Counted from the stretch's first letter, positions 16,409 to 25,169 are shown. The stretch: 64,000 nt of DNA from DASYTH01 sp035762905 (GCF_035762905.1 NZ_DASUCC010000130.1:62001-126000), one strand, 5' to 3'. The notes: generated by a model from the letters alone, not told the origin. A program made the numbers and translations.

Positions 16409-16693
16409 GTGCCCCGAGATCGACGTTCCAGCCGGACCAAACTGCTCGCCGGCGACGGGCCCCTGACGCGGGTGCCGCCGGTCGCCGCGTTTCTGGTGGT
16501 CACCGCGCTGTTCGTGGTCGCCGTCGTGGTCCGGGGAGCGCTCGGCGCCGTCCTGCTCGGGATGCTGGCCCTTGGCGTCGGCGGGCTGCTCGCGGCCACC
16601 TGGGGCGTGCTCGCCCCGGCGCAGCGGGCCGCGCGGGTGCTGATCCTGGCCGTGCTGGTCGCCGTGACCGTGTCCATGTTCCTGACGGCATAG
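16409..16693 (+). CDS. DUF6703-like small membrane protein
   Basis: A 94-residue protein with a basic N-terminus (MPRDRRSSRTKLLAG) and three closely spaced hydrophobic segments (about residues 24-42, 44-63 and 70-91). Small proteins like this are regularly found between glyS and the smtB-zur pair in actinomycetes; I call DUF6703 from memory of that context. The function is unknown. GTG start; the gene ends 52 bases before smtB. Confidence 0.7.
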   Translation: MPRDRRSSRTKLLAGDGPLTRVPPVAAFLVVTALFVVAVVVRGALGAVLLGMLALGVGGLLAATWGVLAPAQRAARVLILAVLVAVTVSMFLTA

Positions 16694-16717
16694 GTCCGGC
16701 CCCTACACTGTTGAACA
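16682..16717 (+). promoter_or_regulatory. candidate smtB-zur promoter and palindrome
   Basis: CTGACG (16682-16687) and TACACT (16704-16709) are spaced 16 bases apart and fit a sigma-A type promoter. TGTTGAACA at 16709-16717, a 4-1-4 inverted repeat resembling the TGAACA half-sites of SmtB/ArsR operators, overlaps the probable transcription start, where a bound repressor would block initiation. Confidence 0.4.
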
Positions 16718-16745
16718 CGGTAACCACTGCCGAACGGGAGAGACC

Positions 16746-17117
16746 GTGACCTCGGAAGCCGCCTCGCAGACGCTGCCGGCGGCCGACCACTCCCCGGACC
16801 GGCCCGCGGTCGCCCCGGTCACCCGCCGGCCGGCCGCCACGCTTACCGCCGCCGGTGACCTGCTCCGCGCGCTCGCCGCGCCGGTGCGCATCGCCATCGT
16901 GCTCGAACTGCGCACGGCGGACCGGTGCGTGCACGAGTTGGTGGACGCCCTCGGCGTGGCCCAGCCGCTGATCAGCCAGCACCTGCGGGTGCTCAAGGCG
17001 GTCGGCGTGGTGCACGGCGAGCGGCACGGGCGCGAGGTGGTCTACCGCCTGGTCGACGAGCACCTCTCGCACATCGTCGTGGACGCGGTGGCGCACGCCG
17101 AGGAGGGCCGCCGGTGA
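16746..17117 (+). CDS. smtB: ArsR/SmtB family zinc-sensing repressor
   Basis: A 123-residue winged-helix repressor: LRALAAPVRIAIVLELRTADRC is the ArsR entry helix, CVHELVDALGVAQPLISQHL the recognition helix, and VVYRLVDEHLSHIVVDAVAH the C-terminal alpha5 helix. In alpha5 the D-x-H-(x)8-D-x-x-x-H-x-E pattern matches the alpha5 zinc site of SmtB/CzrA sensors. An extra 35-residue N-terminal tail is disordered. By gene order and family this is the counterpart of mycobacterial Rv2358, which releases the operon when zinc rises so that Zur is made. Coupled to zur by a GTGA overlap. Confidence 0.9.
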   Translation: MTSEAASQTLPAADHSPDRPAVAPVTRRPAATLTAAGDLLRALAAPVRIAIVLELRTADRCVHELVDALGVAQPLISQHLRVLKAVGVVHGERHGREVVYRLVDEHLSHIVVDAVAHAEEGRR

Positions 17118-17530
17118 CGGCGGCCGACCGGTCCTCGCCGGTGGTGCCCGGCCGGCGGTCGACCCGGCAGCGCGCCGCGGTCGCCGACCTGCTCGAACAG
17201 ACCACCGACTTCCGCTCCGCCCAGGAGCTGCACGAGGAGCTGCGCAAGCGGGGCCAGGGCATCGGGCTCACCACGGTGTACCGGACGCTGCAGTCGCTGG
17301 CCGACGCCGGCGAGATCGACGTGCTGCGCACCGACTCCGGCGAGGCGGTCTACCGGCGCTGCTCGGAGCACCACCACCACCATCTGGTCTGCCGCACCTG
17401 CGGGCGGACCGTGGAGGTGGAGGGTCCGGCGGTGGAGCGCTGGGCCGAGCGGGTGGCCGCGGAGAACGGCTTCTCCGAGGTGAGCCATACGGTCGAGGTG
17501 TTCGGCACCTGCGCCGGTTGCACGACCTGA
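17114..17530 (+). CDS. zur: zinc uptake regulator Zur (Fur family)
   Basis: A 138-residue Fur-family repressor starting at GTG inside the smtB stop. The winged helix occupies residues about 10-80 (GRRSTRQRAAVADLL, then GLTTVYRTLQSLADAGE). The metal region follows: the His cluster EHHHHHLVC, the CRTCG pair near residues 95-100 and a final CAGC pair, giving the two CxxC motifs of the structural zinc site. As co-repressor-bound Zur it shuts off zinc uptake genes when zinc is sufficient. Placement behind smtB identifies it as Zur and not iron-sensing Fur. Confidence 0.93.
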   Translation: MTAADRSSPVVPGRRSTRQRAAVADLLEQTTDFRSAQELHEELRKRGQGIGLTTVYRTLQSLADAGEIDVLRTDSGEAVYRRCSEHHHHHLVCRTCGRTVEVEGPAVERWAERVAAENGFSEVSHTVEVFGTCAGCTT

Positions 17531-17569
17531 GGAACGTCACGCCCATCCGGCCGACGAACGTGACGTTCC
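17531..17569. terminator. inverted repeat between convergent zur and bglC
   Basis: GGAACGTCACG and CGTGACGTTCC form a perfect 11-base stem with a 17-base loop in the 49 bases between the two convergent stop codons. It is placed to end both transcripts. Confidence 0.65.
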
Positions 17570-17579
17570 CCGCGAAGAC

Positions 17580-19004
17580 CTAGCCGGCCGCTCGCGGCAG
17601 GCCGTTGTCGGCGATCACCTTGGAATACCAGCGGGCGCTCCGCTTGGGCGTGCGCAGCTGTGTGGTGTAGTCGACGTGCACGATGCCGAACCGCTTCGCG
17701 TATCCCTCGGCCCACTCGAAGTTGTCGAGCAGGGACCAGTAGAAGTAGCCGCGCAGGTCGACGCCGTGCTCGATGGCGGTGTGCGCGGCCCGCAGGTGGG
17801 CGTCCAGGAACGCGATCCGGTCCAGGTCGTTGATGGTGCCGTCGGCGTCGATGACGTCCCGGTAGGCGGCGCCGTTCTCGGTGATGTGCAGGGCGACCGG
17901 CGGGTACTCCTCGTGCAGCCGGACCAGCACGTCGACCAGTCCGGGCGGCTGCACCTCCCAGCCGCTGTCGGTGAGCGGCATGCCGCTGGACAGGAAGTCC
18001 ACGTTGTCCACGCCGATCCAGTCCGTCGGACCGGTCCGCGGCTCGCCGGCGGCGACCAGGTGCCCGCGGTAGTAGTTCACGCCGAGCAGGTCGAGCGGGG
18101 CCGAGATGAGGTCGAGGTCGCCCTCCTTGATGAGCTCGACCAGGCCGTACGGGGCCAGGTGCTCGACCATGTCCGGCGGATACTGACCGCACAGCACCGG
18201 GTCCAGGAAGATCCGGTTCTGCATGCCGTCCACCAGCCGCGCGACCTCCCGGTCGGCCGGCGAGTCCGGGTCGGCCGCGGCCACCGGGAACAGGTTGAGC
18301 GTCACACCGGCGTCGGCCTTCAGGGCCAGCTCGCGAACCGCGGCCATGCCGAGACCGTGGGCCAGCAACAGATGGTGCACGGCGGCCACCGCGGCCCGCG
18401 GCTCGGTGCGCCCGGGCGCGTGGATTCCGCTGGCATAGCCCAGAAACGCCGAGCACCACGGCTCGTTGAAGGTGGTGTAGACCGGAACCCGGTCACCGAG
18501 CCGGCGCAGCACCGCGTCGACGTAGTCGGCGTACCGGTAGGCGGTGTCCCGGTTGGTCCAGCCGCCGCGCTCCTCGAGCGCCTGCGGGAGATCCCAGTGG
18601 TAGAACGTCGCCCACGGGGCGATGTTGTTCTCCAGCAACCGATCCACGAGTCGCTCGTAGAAGTCCAGCCCGCGCTGGTTGACCGCACCGCCGTCCGGCC
18701 GCACCCGCGGCCAGGCGATCGAGAACCGGTACGCGCCGAGCCCGAGCTCGGCCATCAGCGCCACGTCCCGCTCGTACTGGCGGTAGTGGTCGGTTGCCGG
18801 ATCGCCGGTGTCCCCGGCCTTCACCGCCCCGGGTCGGCGGCAGAACTCGTCCCAGATGGAGTCCGACCGTCCGTCCACAGTGGTCGATCCCTCGATCTGG
18901 AAGGCCGCGGTGGCAGCACCCCAGACGAACCCCGGCGGGAATCTATGGGCTACCTCTTCCTCCACGTCCGATGTGGATCTGACCTCGTCTGGTATTACAG
19001 ACAC
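17580..19004 (-). CDS. bglC: GH1 beta-glucosidase (cellobiose hydrolysis)
   Basis: A 474-residue family 1 glycosidase: FPPGFVWGAATAAFQIEG at the N-terminus, the acid/base Glu in TFNEPW (Glu181) and the nucleophile Glu in ITENG (Glu376), plus the aglycone-side FEWAEGY near the end. It has no signal peptide, so it works in the cytosol on cellobiose and cello-oligosaccharides brought in by CebEFG. It lies 3 bases after cebG on the same strand, the order known from Streptomyces cebEFG-bglC. CebR repression of the upstream promoter should cover it. GTG start. Confidence 0.95.
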   Translation of the reverse strand: MSVIPDEVRSTSDVEEEVAHRFPPGFVWGAATAAFQIEGSTTVDGRSDSIWDEFCRRPGAVKAGDTGDPATDHYRQYERDVALMAELGLGAYRFSIAWPRVRPDGGAVNQRGLDFYERLVDRLLENNIAPWATFYHWDLPQALEERGGWTNRDTAYRYADYVDAVLRRLGDRVPVYTTFNEPWCSAFLGYASGIHAPGRTEPRAAVAAVHHLLLAHGLGMAAVRELALKADAGVTLNLFPVAAADPDSPADREVARLVDGMQNRIFLDPVLCGQYPPDMVEHLAPYGLVELIKEGDLDLISAPLDLLGVNYYRGHLVAAGEPRTGPTDWIGVDNVDFLSSGMPLTDSGWEVQPPGLVDVLVRLHEEYPPVALHITENGAAYRDVIDADGTINDLDRIAFLDAHLRAAHTAIEHGVDLRGYFYWSLLDNFEWAEGYAKRFGIVHVDYTTQLRTPKRSARWYSKVIADNGLPRAAG

Positions 19005-19007
19005 TTC

Positions 19008-19886
19008 TCACCCCTTCACGGCGCCATGCATGATCCCGGCCACGATCTGGCGGCCGAGCAGGATCAGAATGATCAAGATCGGGATGGTGGCCAGCGTCGT
19101 GCCGGCGAGCACCAACGAGTAGTCGACGTAGTAGCCGCTCTGCAGCTTCTCCAATGCGACCTGCACCGTCGGGTTCTCGGCGTTGAGCACGATCAGGGGC
19201 CACATGAAGTCGTTCCACGAAGTCATGAACACGAACATGGCCAGGAACGCGGCGGCCGGCCGAACCGCGGGCAGGCACACGTGCCAGTACACGCGGATCA
19301 TGCTGCAACCGTCCACCCTGGCCGCTTCGATCAGCTCGTAGGGCAGCACCTGCGCGGTGTACTGCCGCATCCAGAACACGCCGACCGCGGTGACCAGGTT
19401 GGGCACCATCACGGCCCACAGGGTTCCGGTCCAGCCGAAGTCGGACATGGCGATGTAGAGGGGAATGATGCCGAGCTGGGTCGGCACGGCGAGCGTGGCG
19501 ACCACGAACAGGAACAATCCGTTGCGGCCGCGGAACCGCAGTTTGGCGAACGCGAACCCCGCGAGGGTGGAGAAGAAGACCGTGGTCAGTGTGACCACCC
19601 CGCCGACGATCACACTGTTGCCGAGGGCCTTCCAGAAGGGCACCGTGTCGAACACCCGGCTGGCGTTGGCGAAGAAGTTCCCACCGGGCAGCAACGGTGG
19701 AATCTGCTCGGTCAGCATTCCCGAGTCCCGGCTGGCCACCAGGAACGACCAGTAGATCGGGAACGCCGAACCGAGCAGGAACGCGATCAACAGGCCGTAG
19801 ACCCAGAACCGCGCCCGCTGGTCTCCGAATCCCCGGCGCCCCCGCCGCACCGGGGCCCGCCTGTCGGGGACTGTCAGCGCGGTCAT
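19008..19886 (-). CDS. cebG: cellobiose ABC transporter permease CebG
   Basis: A 292-residue MalG-type permease with six membrane segments and the EAA loop seen in YELIEAARVDGCSMIRVYWHVCLP (about residues 186-209), which docks the ATPase. With CebF it forms the channel for cellobiose and cellotriose. No ATPase gene is present here; in Streptomyces this role is filled by the shared MsiK encoded elsewhere, and the same is likely. The ATG overlaps the cebF stop (ATGA). Confidence 0.92.
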   Translation of the reverse strand: MTALTVPDRRAPVRRGRRGFGDQRARFWVYGLLIAFLLGSAFPIYWSFLVASRDSGMLTEQIPPLLPGGNFFANASRVFDTVPFWKALGNSVIVGGVVTLTTVFFSTLAGFAFAKLRFRGRNGLFLFVVATLAVPTQLGIIPLYIAMSDFGWTGTLWAVMVPNLVTAVGVFWMRQYTAQVLPYELIEAARVDGCSMIRVYWHVCLPAVRPAAAFLAMFVFMTSWNDFMWPLIVLNAENPTVQVALEKLQSGYYVDYSLVLAGTTLATIPILIILILLGRQIVAGIMHGAVKG

Positions 19887-20875
19887 CGGTCCGCCTCACC
19901 TGATGCGGCCAACCTTCTGGTCAACAGGAAGTTGGCTATCGCGAAAATGATGATCACCAGGAACAGCATCCAGGCGATCGCCGAGGCGTAGCCCAGGTCC
20001 TGGAACTGGAAACCGGACTGGTACAGGTACAGCGTCACGGTCTGGAACTGGTTCTGGGCTCCGCCGTTGCTCGAGCCCGGCAGCTCGGAGAACAGCTTGG
20101 GCTCGGTGAAGATCTGCAACCCGCCGATCGTCGAGGTGATCACCACGAAGATCAGCGTCGGGCGCAGCAGCGGCAGCACCACGCTGAAGAACCGGCGGGC
20201 GGCGCCCGCCCCGTCCATCACCGCGGCCTCGATCAGGTCCCGGGGTATGGCCTGCATCGCGGCCAGCACGATCAGCGTGTTGTATCCGGTCCACCGCCAG
20301 TTCACCATCATCGCGATGGCGACGTGGCTGGCGAACCGGTCGTTCTGCCAGTTGACCGGGTCCAGCCCCAGGATCTCCAGGGTGTTGTTGACCAGGCCGA
20401 ACTGGACGCCGAACAGGTTGCCGAAGATGATTCCGACCGCCACCAGGCTGGCCACGTACGGCAGCAGCACGCCGACCCGCCACCCGGTGCTGGCCCGCAG
20501 GTTGGTGTTCAGCAGCGCGGCGAGCAGCACCGCGATGATGACCTGGGGGATGCTGGAGAGCAGGAAGATGCTGATCGTGTTGACCAGCGAGTTCCAGAAC
20601 TGCGCGTCACCGAACAGCTCCGTGTAGTTCTCCAGCCCGATGAACGTGCCGGTCTCGTCGAGCAGTTCCCAGTCGAACAACGACACGTAGGCCGTGAACA
20701 GCAGCGGGAACAGCCCGGTGATGGCGAAGAGGATGAAGAACGGCGAGATGTAGAGCCACGGAGCGATCTTGACGTCCGCGATGCTCAACCGCTGCCGCAG
20801 GGTGAGCTTGGTGGGCGGTCTCGGGGGCGCCGGCGATGCCGGTGGCGACACCGGTCTGGCAATCGTTTCCGACAT
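19883..20875 (-). CDS. cebF: cellobiose ABC transporter permease CebF
   Basis: A 330-residue MalF-type permease. A Pro-rich cytosolic tail (SPPASPAPPRPPTKLTL) leads to six membrane segments, the first at about residues 39-62, and an EAA loop in RDLIEAAVMDGAGAARRFFSVV. It pairs with CebG. There is an 83-base gap to cebE upstream and an ATGA overlap with cebG downstream, so it belongs to the cebEFG-bglC transcript. Confidence 0.92.
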   Translation of the reverse strand: MSETIARPVSPPASPAPPRPPTKLTLRQRLSIADVKIAPWLYISPFFILFAITGLFPLLFTAYVSLFDWELLDETGTFIGLENYTELFGDAQFWNSLVNTISIFLLSSIPQVIIAVLLAALLNTNLRASTGWRVGVLLPYVASLVAVGIIFGNLFGVQFGLVNNTLEILGLDPVNWQNDRFASHVAIAMMVNWRWTGYNTLIVLAAMQAIPRDLIEAAVMDGAGAARRFFSVVLPLLRPTLIFVVITSTIGGLQIFTEPKLFSELPGSSNGGAQNQFQTVTLYLYQSGFQFQDLGYASAIAWMLFLVIIIFAIANFLLTRRLAASGEADR

Positions 20876-20958
20876 GCCACTCCCTCAGGGCGTGCGTGCG
20901 TGGCTTCGCGCCCGGTTCGGCGGGAACAACCCCCAGCCGAACCGGGCGCGACGATCCA

Positions 20959-22260
20959 CTACCTGGCGATTCGCTTGGCGGCGTCGACCGCCTGCTTCCA
21001 ACCATCCTCCGGAGATGCGCCCTGCTCAACAGCCTGCAAAGCCGGGCTGGTCGCGTTCTCCTGGATCTGGCCGTCGCCAGGGCCCTTGTACTGCGCCGGG
21101 CCGACCTTCTGGGCCATCTTCGCGAACAGCTCGCCGTCCTTGATGCCACCGAAGTACGGGTTGGTGGTGGACAGCAGCTCGCCCGCCTCGAGGGCCTTGA
21201 CCTGACTCGGGAAGGTGCCCTTCGCCTTGAACGCCTTGATCTGCTGCTCGGGCGCGGTCAGCCACGCGGCGAGCTCTGCGGCCTCCTTGGGGTGCTTGCT
21301 CTGCTTGGGCACGGACAGGTACGAGCCGCCCCAGTTCCCGCCGCCGTTGGGGAAGGCGTCGGTGACGGCCCACTTGCCCTCGTTCTCGGGGCCGGCCTGG
21401 CCCTTGATGACACCGAGCATCCAGGCCGGGCACGTCTTGGTGGCGAACGCGCCGGTCTTGAAGCCGCTGTTCCACTCGTTGCTGAACGCCGCGAGCTTGG
21501 CGGTCTGGCCACGGGCGCCGGCCGCGGTCACCTTGTCCCAGTTCTTCTTGATGTCGGCGTTTTCCTCGATGACCAGCTTGTCGTCCTTGTTGACGTAGCC
21601 GACCGGCAGCTGGTTCTGCATCGCGTTGAAGATCTGCGAGTTGCTGTCGTACCACGCCTTGCCGGTGGCCTTGACGTAGGTGTCACCGGCCTGGAAGAAC
21701 GAGTCCCAGGTCGCGAACAGAGGCTTGACCGCCTCCGGCTCGAACGGCATGCCGGCCGCCTGGAGCAGGTCCTTGCGGTAGCACATGGCCAGCGGACCGA
21801 TGTCGGTGCCGTAGCCGATCAGGGTGCCGTCCTTGGCCTTGGCCGCGTCGTACTTCCAGCCCAGCCAGCGGTCCTTGGTGACGTCCTTCGGGCCGATCTC
21901 CTCGAGGTTGTTGAACAGCTGCGGCTTGCTCAACACGTCCGACAGGTGGCCCTCCTCGACGGCCGAGACGTCGTACGCACCGGAGCCGCCGGCCAACTTG
22001 GTCAGCAGGGCCTCGTGGTACGGACCGCCCTGACCGACCTTGTCGTGCTTGATCTTGATGTTGGAGTGCATACCCTCGTACTCCTTGATCAAGTCCTCGT
22101 AGCCGAACTCGCCGAAGGTGCCGAGGGTGAGCTCGATGTTCTCGTTACTCGAAGTGGTGCCGGAGCCGCCAGCGCTATCGTCGCCACCGCAACCCGCCAA
22201 TGAGCCGGCGGTGACTAGGGCGATCGCGCCGATGAACGCCCTTTGTAGCTGTTGTCGCAC
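20959..22260 (-). CDS. cebE: cellobiose-binding lipoprotein CebE
   Basis: A 433-residue extracellular solute-binding protein of family 1. The lipoprotein signal is clear: MRQQLQRAFIGAIALVTAGS, then the lipobox SLAGC with Cys24 as the lipidated residue. The mature protein is a two-lobe sugar-binding fold (VTAAGARG, EAAELAAWL). Anchored outside the membrane, it captures cellobiose or cellotriose for CebFG. GTG start. The promoter region upstream contains an 18-base perfect palindrome matching the CebR operator, so it is off without cello-oligosaccharide. Confidence 0.93.
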   Translation of the reverse strand: MRQQLQRAFIGAIALVTAGSLAGCGGDDSAGGSGTTSSNENIELTLGTFGEFGYEDLIKEYEGMHSNIKIKHDKVGQGGPYHEALLTKLAGGSGAYDVSAVEEGHLSDVLSKPQLFNNLEEIGPKDVTKDRWLGWKYDAAKAKDGTLIGYGTDIGPLAMCYRKDLLQAAGMPFEPEAVKPLFATWDSFFQAGDTYVKATGKAWYDSNSQIFNAMQNQLPVGYVNKDDKLVIEENADIKKNWDKVTAAGARGQTAKLAAFSNEWNSGFKTGAFATKTCPAWMLGVIKGQAGPENEGKWAVTDAFPNGGGNWGGSYLSVPKQSKHPKEAAELAAWLTAPEQQIKAFKAKGTFPSQVKALEAGELLSTTNPYFGGIKDGELFAKMAQKVGPAQYKGPGDGQIQENATSPALQAVEQGASPEDGWKQAVDAAKRIAR

Positions 22261-22288
22261 GTCAAACCCCTTGCTGACGAGTGGGGAC

Positions 22289-22306
22289 TCTGGGAGCGCT
22301 CCCAGA
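22289..22306. promoter_or_regulatory. CebR operator 1 upstream of cebE
   Basis: An 18-base perfect palindrome, TCTGGGAGCGCTCCCAGA, whose inner 14 bases TGGGAGCGCTCCCA are the known Streptomyces CebR box. It lies 28 bases before the cebE start, downstream of the likely promoter, where binding would block transcription. Confidence 0.93.
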
Positions 22307-22319
22307 ATTTGTGCCGCCG

Positions 22320-22348
22320 AGTCTCGCCCTGACCACCTCTTATGTCAA
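22320..22348 (-). promoter_or_regulatory. candidate cebE promoter
   Basis: On the minus strand TTGACA (22348-22343) and GAGACT (22325-22320) are spaced 17 bases apart. The CebR palindrome begins 13 bases further downstream, an arrangement suited to roadblock repression. Confidence 0.5.
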
Positions 22349-22379
22349 GACGTTGTGCATGTTGTGTTACGGCTTCGTT

Positions 22380-22393
22380 TGAGAGCGCTCCCA
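22380..22393. promoter_or_regulatory. CebR operator 2 upstream of cebR (autoregulation)
   Basis: TGAGAGCGCTCCCA matches the CebR box with one mismatch. It overlaps TTGAGA (22379-22384), which with TAGGCT (22401-22406, 16-base spacer) makes a candidate cebR promoter, so CebR probably represses its own gene. Confidence 0.8.
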
Positions 22394-22413
22394 GATCCGG
22401 TAGGCTCCTGTCC

Positions 22414-23445
22414 GTGGCAGCCGGACCCAGCCAGGACGAACGCCCCACTCTCGAGGACGTCGCAGCATATGCTGGCGTCTCGCGATCGACCGCGTCGAGG
22501 GCGCTCAACGACGACGCCTACGTCAGCAGCCGGTCGCGCGAGGTGGTGCTCGCGGCCGCGGCGGCGCTCGGCTACTCACCGAACCAGGCCGCCCGGTCGC
22601 TGGTCACCAAGCGAACCGGGGCGGTGGCCCTGGTGCTGTCCGAGCCCGAGTCAAAAGTACTCGATGACCCGTACTTCGCCGCGATCATGCACGGCGCGTT
22701 TCGCGAGTTGACCGCGGCCGGCATGCAGATGCTGCTGATGTTCGTCGACACCCGGGACGACGTGCCGCGCACCATCCGGTTCCTCGAGGGCGGCCACGTG
22801 GACGGCGCCCTCGTCGTCGCCCCGCACAAGGGCGACCCGCTGCCCACCGCGCTGCGGCTGCTGCGGCTGCCGGTGGTGTTCGGCGGCCGGCCCGGCACGA
22901 TCAGCCGCGGCATCCACACCGTGGACTTCGACAACCAGGGCGGCGCCCGGATGGCCGTCGAGCACCTGCTCGGCATCGGCCGGACCCGGATCGCCACGGT
23001 GACCGGGCCGCTGGACCACCCCGCGGCACGGGACCGGCTCACCGGCTGGGAGGACGCGCTGGTCGCGGCCGGGCTGCGCATCGAGGCGATGTCCGAGTCC
23101 GGCGACTTCACTCTGGAGGGCGGCGAGCGGGCGATGCGCTGCCTGCTGCACCGCGCGCCCGACCTGGACGCGGTGTTCGCGGCCAGCGACCCGATGGCGG
23201 CCGGCGCGATGCGCGCCCTGATCGCCGCCGGCCGGCAGATCCCGCAGGACGTGGCCGTGGTCGGGTTCGACGACCATCCGACCCTGGCCCCCGCGATGAA
23301 CCCGCCGCTCACCTCGATCCACCAGGACCCGCGCGAGCAGATCGGCAACATGGTGCGCACCCTGATCGCCCTGCTGGCCGGCGACCCGGTCCGGCCGGGA
23401 ACCAAGATCCTCCCGGTGTCCATCGCCCGGCGCGGCTCGGCGTAG
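22414..23445 (+). CDS. cebR: LacI family cellobiose repressor CebR
   Basis: A 343-residue LacI/GalR regulator. The N-terminal helix-turn-helix is TLEDVAAYAGVSRSTASRAL with the hinge helix LGYSPNQAARSLVTKRTGAV at about residues 52-71, then a periplasmic-binding-type sensor domain to the end. Divergent from cebEFG-bglC with two CebR boxes between them. In Streptomyces CebR is released by cellobiose/cellotriose. The GTG at 22414 gives the right N-terminus; anything further upstream would run through the operator. Confidence 0.93.
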   Translation: MAAGPSQDERPTLEDVAAYAGVSRSTASRALNDDAYVSSRSREVVLAAAAALGYSPNQAARSLVTKRTGAVALVLSEPESKVLDDPYFAAIMHGAFRELTAAGMQMLLMFVDTRDDVPRTIRFLEGGHVDGALVVAPHKGDPLPTALRLLRLPVVFGGRPGTISRGIHTVDFDNQGGARMAVEHLLGIGRTRIATVTGPLDHPAARDRLTGWEDALVAAGLRIEAMSESGDFTLEGGERAMRCLLHRAPDLDAVFAASDPMAAGAMRALIAAGRQIPQDVAVVGFDDHPTLAPAMNPPLTSIHQDPREQIGNMVRTLIALLAGDPVRPGTKILPVSIARRGSA

Positions 23446-23457
23446 GCCGGCACCTGC

Positions 23458-24156
23458 TCAGTGCTCGTAGGGATCCTCGGGGGCGGGGATCACCCGGATG
23501 CTCGTCGCCGTGGCCGCGGGCGTGTAGTCGTTGTCCCGGCGGGCCGAGCCGGGGACCAGGGTGACCACCGCCTCGATCCAGGTGTCGTCGCGCAGTCCCG
23601 CCGCCTCGGGGGCGTCGTCCAGCCGGACCTTGGTGGGGAACGCGTCCGCCGCGCAGCAGCCGATCGACAGCCGCGCCAGGTAGCTGGCCCCGCCGTCCTG
23701 GACCACGAACCCGGTGAGGGTCACCGCGCGGCCGGTCAGCGAGTCGCCGGTGTCCCAGGCCGCTCGGGCGGCGAACTCACCAACGGACACGGGGATCGCG
23801 TCGCCGGGCGGCAGCGGCGCGAACGCCTCCATCCCGTCCCCGGCGGCCACGGCCGAGCCGGAGCGCTGCACCGAGTCCGAGCCGAGCGCGGGCGGGGCCA
23901 CCAGGAACACCGCGAAGACCGGAAGCAGCAGCAGCCAGGCGCCCCGGGACGAGTGCTGGTGGCCCTCGTCGCCGTGGCCGGACCCGGGCCGGCGCACCAG
24001 CGACACCAGCGCGAGCAGCACCATGACCGCACCCCCGGCGATCAGCAGCCACTGGTGGGACGGCTTGACGTAGCGCAGGTAGGTGCCGGTGAACGCGATC
24101 TTGAGCAGCGCCCCGCCGAGCAGCAGCAGCAGGATGTTCTGGGTCTCCCGCCTCAC
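23458..24156 (-). CDS. TIGR03943/COG3689 family membrane protein
   Basis: A 232-residue protein with two or three N-terminal membrane segments (LLLLLGGALLKIAF, WLLIAGGAVMVLLALVSL), a His-rich loop GHGDEGHQHSSRG, another membrane segment, and an extracytoplasmic DUF1980-like domain containing SIGCCAADAF. It is the second half of the YcgQ-YcgR (COG3689-COG0701) pair. The pair is often linked to metal homeostasis and COG0523 genes; no transported species is proven. GTG start overlaps the permease stop (GTGA). A zinc role is suggested by the nearby zur gene, an inference. Confidence 0.85.
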   Translation of the reverse strand: MRRETQNILLLLLGGALLKIAFTGTYLRYVKPSHQWLLIAGGAVMVLLALVSLVRRPGSGHGDEGHQHSSRGAWLLLLPVFAVFLVAPPALGSDSVQRSGSAVAAGDGMEAFAPLPPGDAIPVSVGEFAARAAWDTGDSLTGRAVTLTGFVVQDGGASYLARLSIGCCAADAFPTKVRLDDAPEAAGLRDDTWIEAVVTLVPGSARRDNDYTPAATATSIRVIPAPEDPYEH

Positions 24157-25169
24157 CGCCCCACCCCCAACGCGATCCCGGCCAGCACCGCGCAGGCGAT
24201 GGCCACCACGAAGGTCAGCGGGGCGAACCGCACCGCGAACGCCCGGCCGAACGTGCCGGCCTGCAGGCTGATCAGCTTCACGTCCACCGCCGGGCCGACC
24301 ACGAGGAACACCAGCCGGGGCAGCAGCGGCAGCGCCGAGAGCGAGGCCGCCACGAACGCGTCCGCCTCGCTGCACAGCGCCAGCAGCACGGCCAGCACGG
24401 CCATCACCAGGATGCCCAGCACGATCTGGTCGCCGACCGCGTTCACCCACTCCCGGGGCACCAGCACGTTGAGCGCGGCCGCGGCCAGTCCGCCGATCAC
24501 CAGGAACCCGCCGGCATCCACCAGGTCCGCCCGCGCGGTCTCGGCGAACACCCGCCACCGGGACCGGCCGCCGGCCGGCTCGGGCAACCGGCGCAGCGCA
24601 TGCTCGGCGAACCACTGGGCCTTGCCGAACCGGGCCCACAGCCAGCCCATCACCACCGCGGTGGCCATCGACCCGAGGAACCGGGCCGCCACCATGGCCG
24701 GCTCCCCCGGGAACGCCACCGCCGTGGCCACCAGCACGATCGGGTTCACCGCGGGCGCGGCCAGCAGGAACGTCAGGGCCACCGCGGACGGCGCACCCTG
24801 CGCGATGAGCCGCCGGGCCACCGGCACCGCCGCGCACTCGCAGGTCGGCAGCGCCACCCCGGCCACGCCGGCCACCGGCACCGCCAGTGCGGCCCGCCGG
24901 GGCAGCAGCCGGCGCAGCGCGTCGGCCGACACGAACGCCGCGATCGCCCCGCTGATCAGCACCCCGACCACCAGGAACGGCAGGGCCTGGATGCACACCG
25001 CGACGAACACCGTTGCCCCGGTGCGGATCGCCGGCACGTCCAGGATCCGGACGAAGGCGGCCTGCCCGACCAGCGCCAGCAGCAGCACCACGCACAGCAC
25101 CTCGACCGAGGTGATCCGGAACCGGCGGGTCGGACCGGGGGCCTGGGGTTCCCGGACCTCCGTGCTCAT
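24153..25169 (-). CDS. COG0701 (UPF0718/YcgR) permease
   Basis: A 338-residue polytopic protein with eight to ten membrane segments. The family motif PTCECAAVPVARRL at about residues 109-122 carries two cysteines around a Glu, followed by AAPAVNPIVL. COG0701 proteins are proposed metal or small-molecule permeases; the close partner TIGR03943 gene follows with a GTGA overlap. Start at ATG 25169, overlapping the YbjN-like gene stop. Confidence 0.87.
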   Translation of the reverse strand: MSTEVREPQAPGPTRRFRITSVEVLCVVLLLALVGQAAFVRILDVPAIRTGATVFVAVCIQALPFLVVGVLISGAIAAFVSADALRRLLPRRAALAVPVAGVAGVALPTCECAAVPVARRLIAQGAPSAVALTFLLAAPAVNPIVLVATAVAFPGEPAMVAARFLGSMATAVVMGWLWARFGKAQWFAEHALRRLPEPAGGRSRWRVFAETARADLVDAGGFLVIGGLAAAALNVLVPREWVNAVGDQIVLGILVMAVLAVLLALCSEADAFVAASLSALPLLPRLVFLVVGPAVDVKLISLQAGTFGRAFAVRFAPLTFVVAIACAVLAGIALGVGR

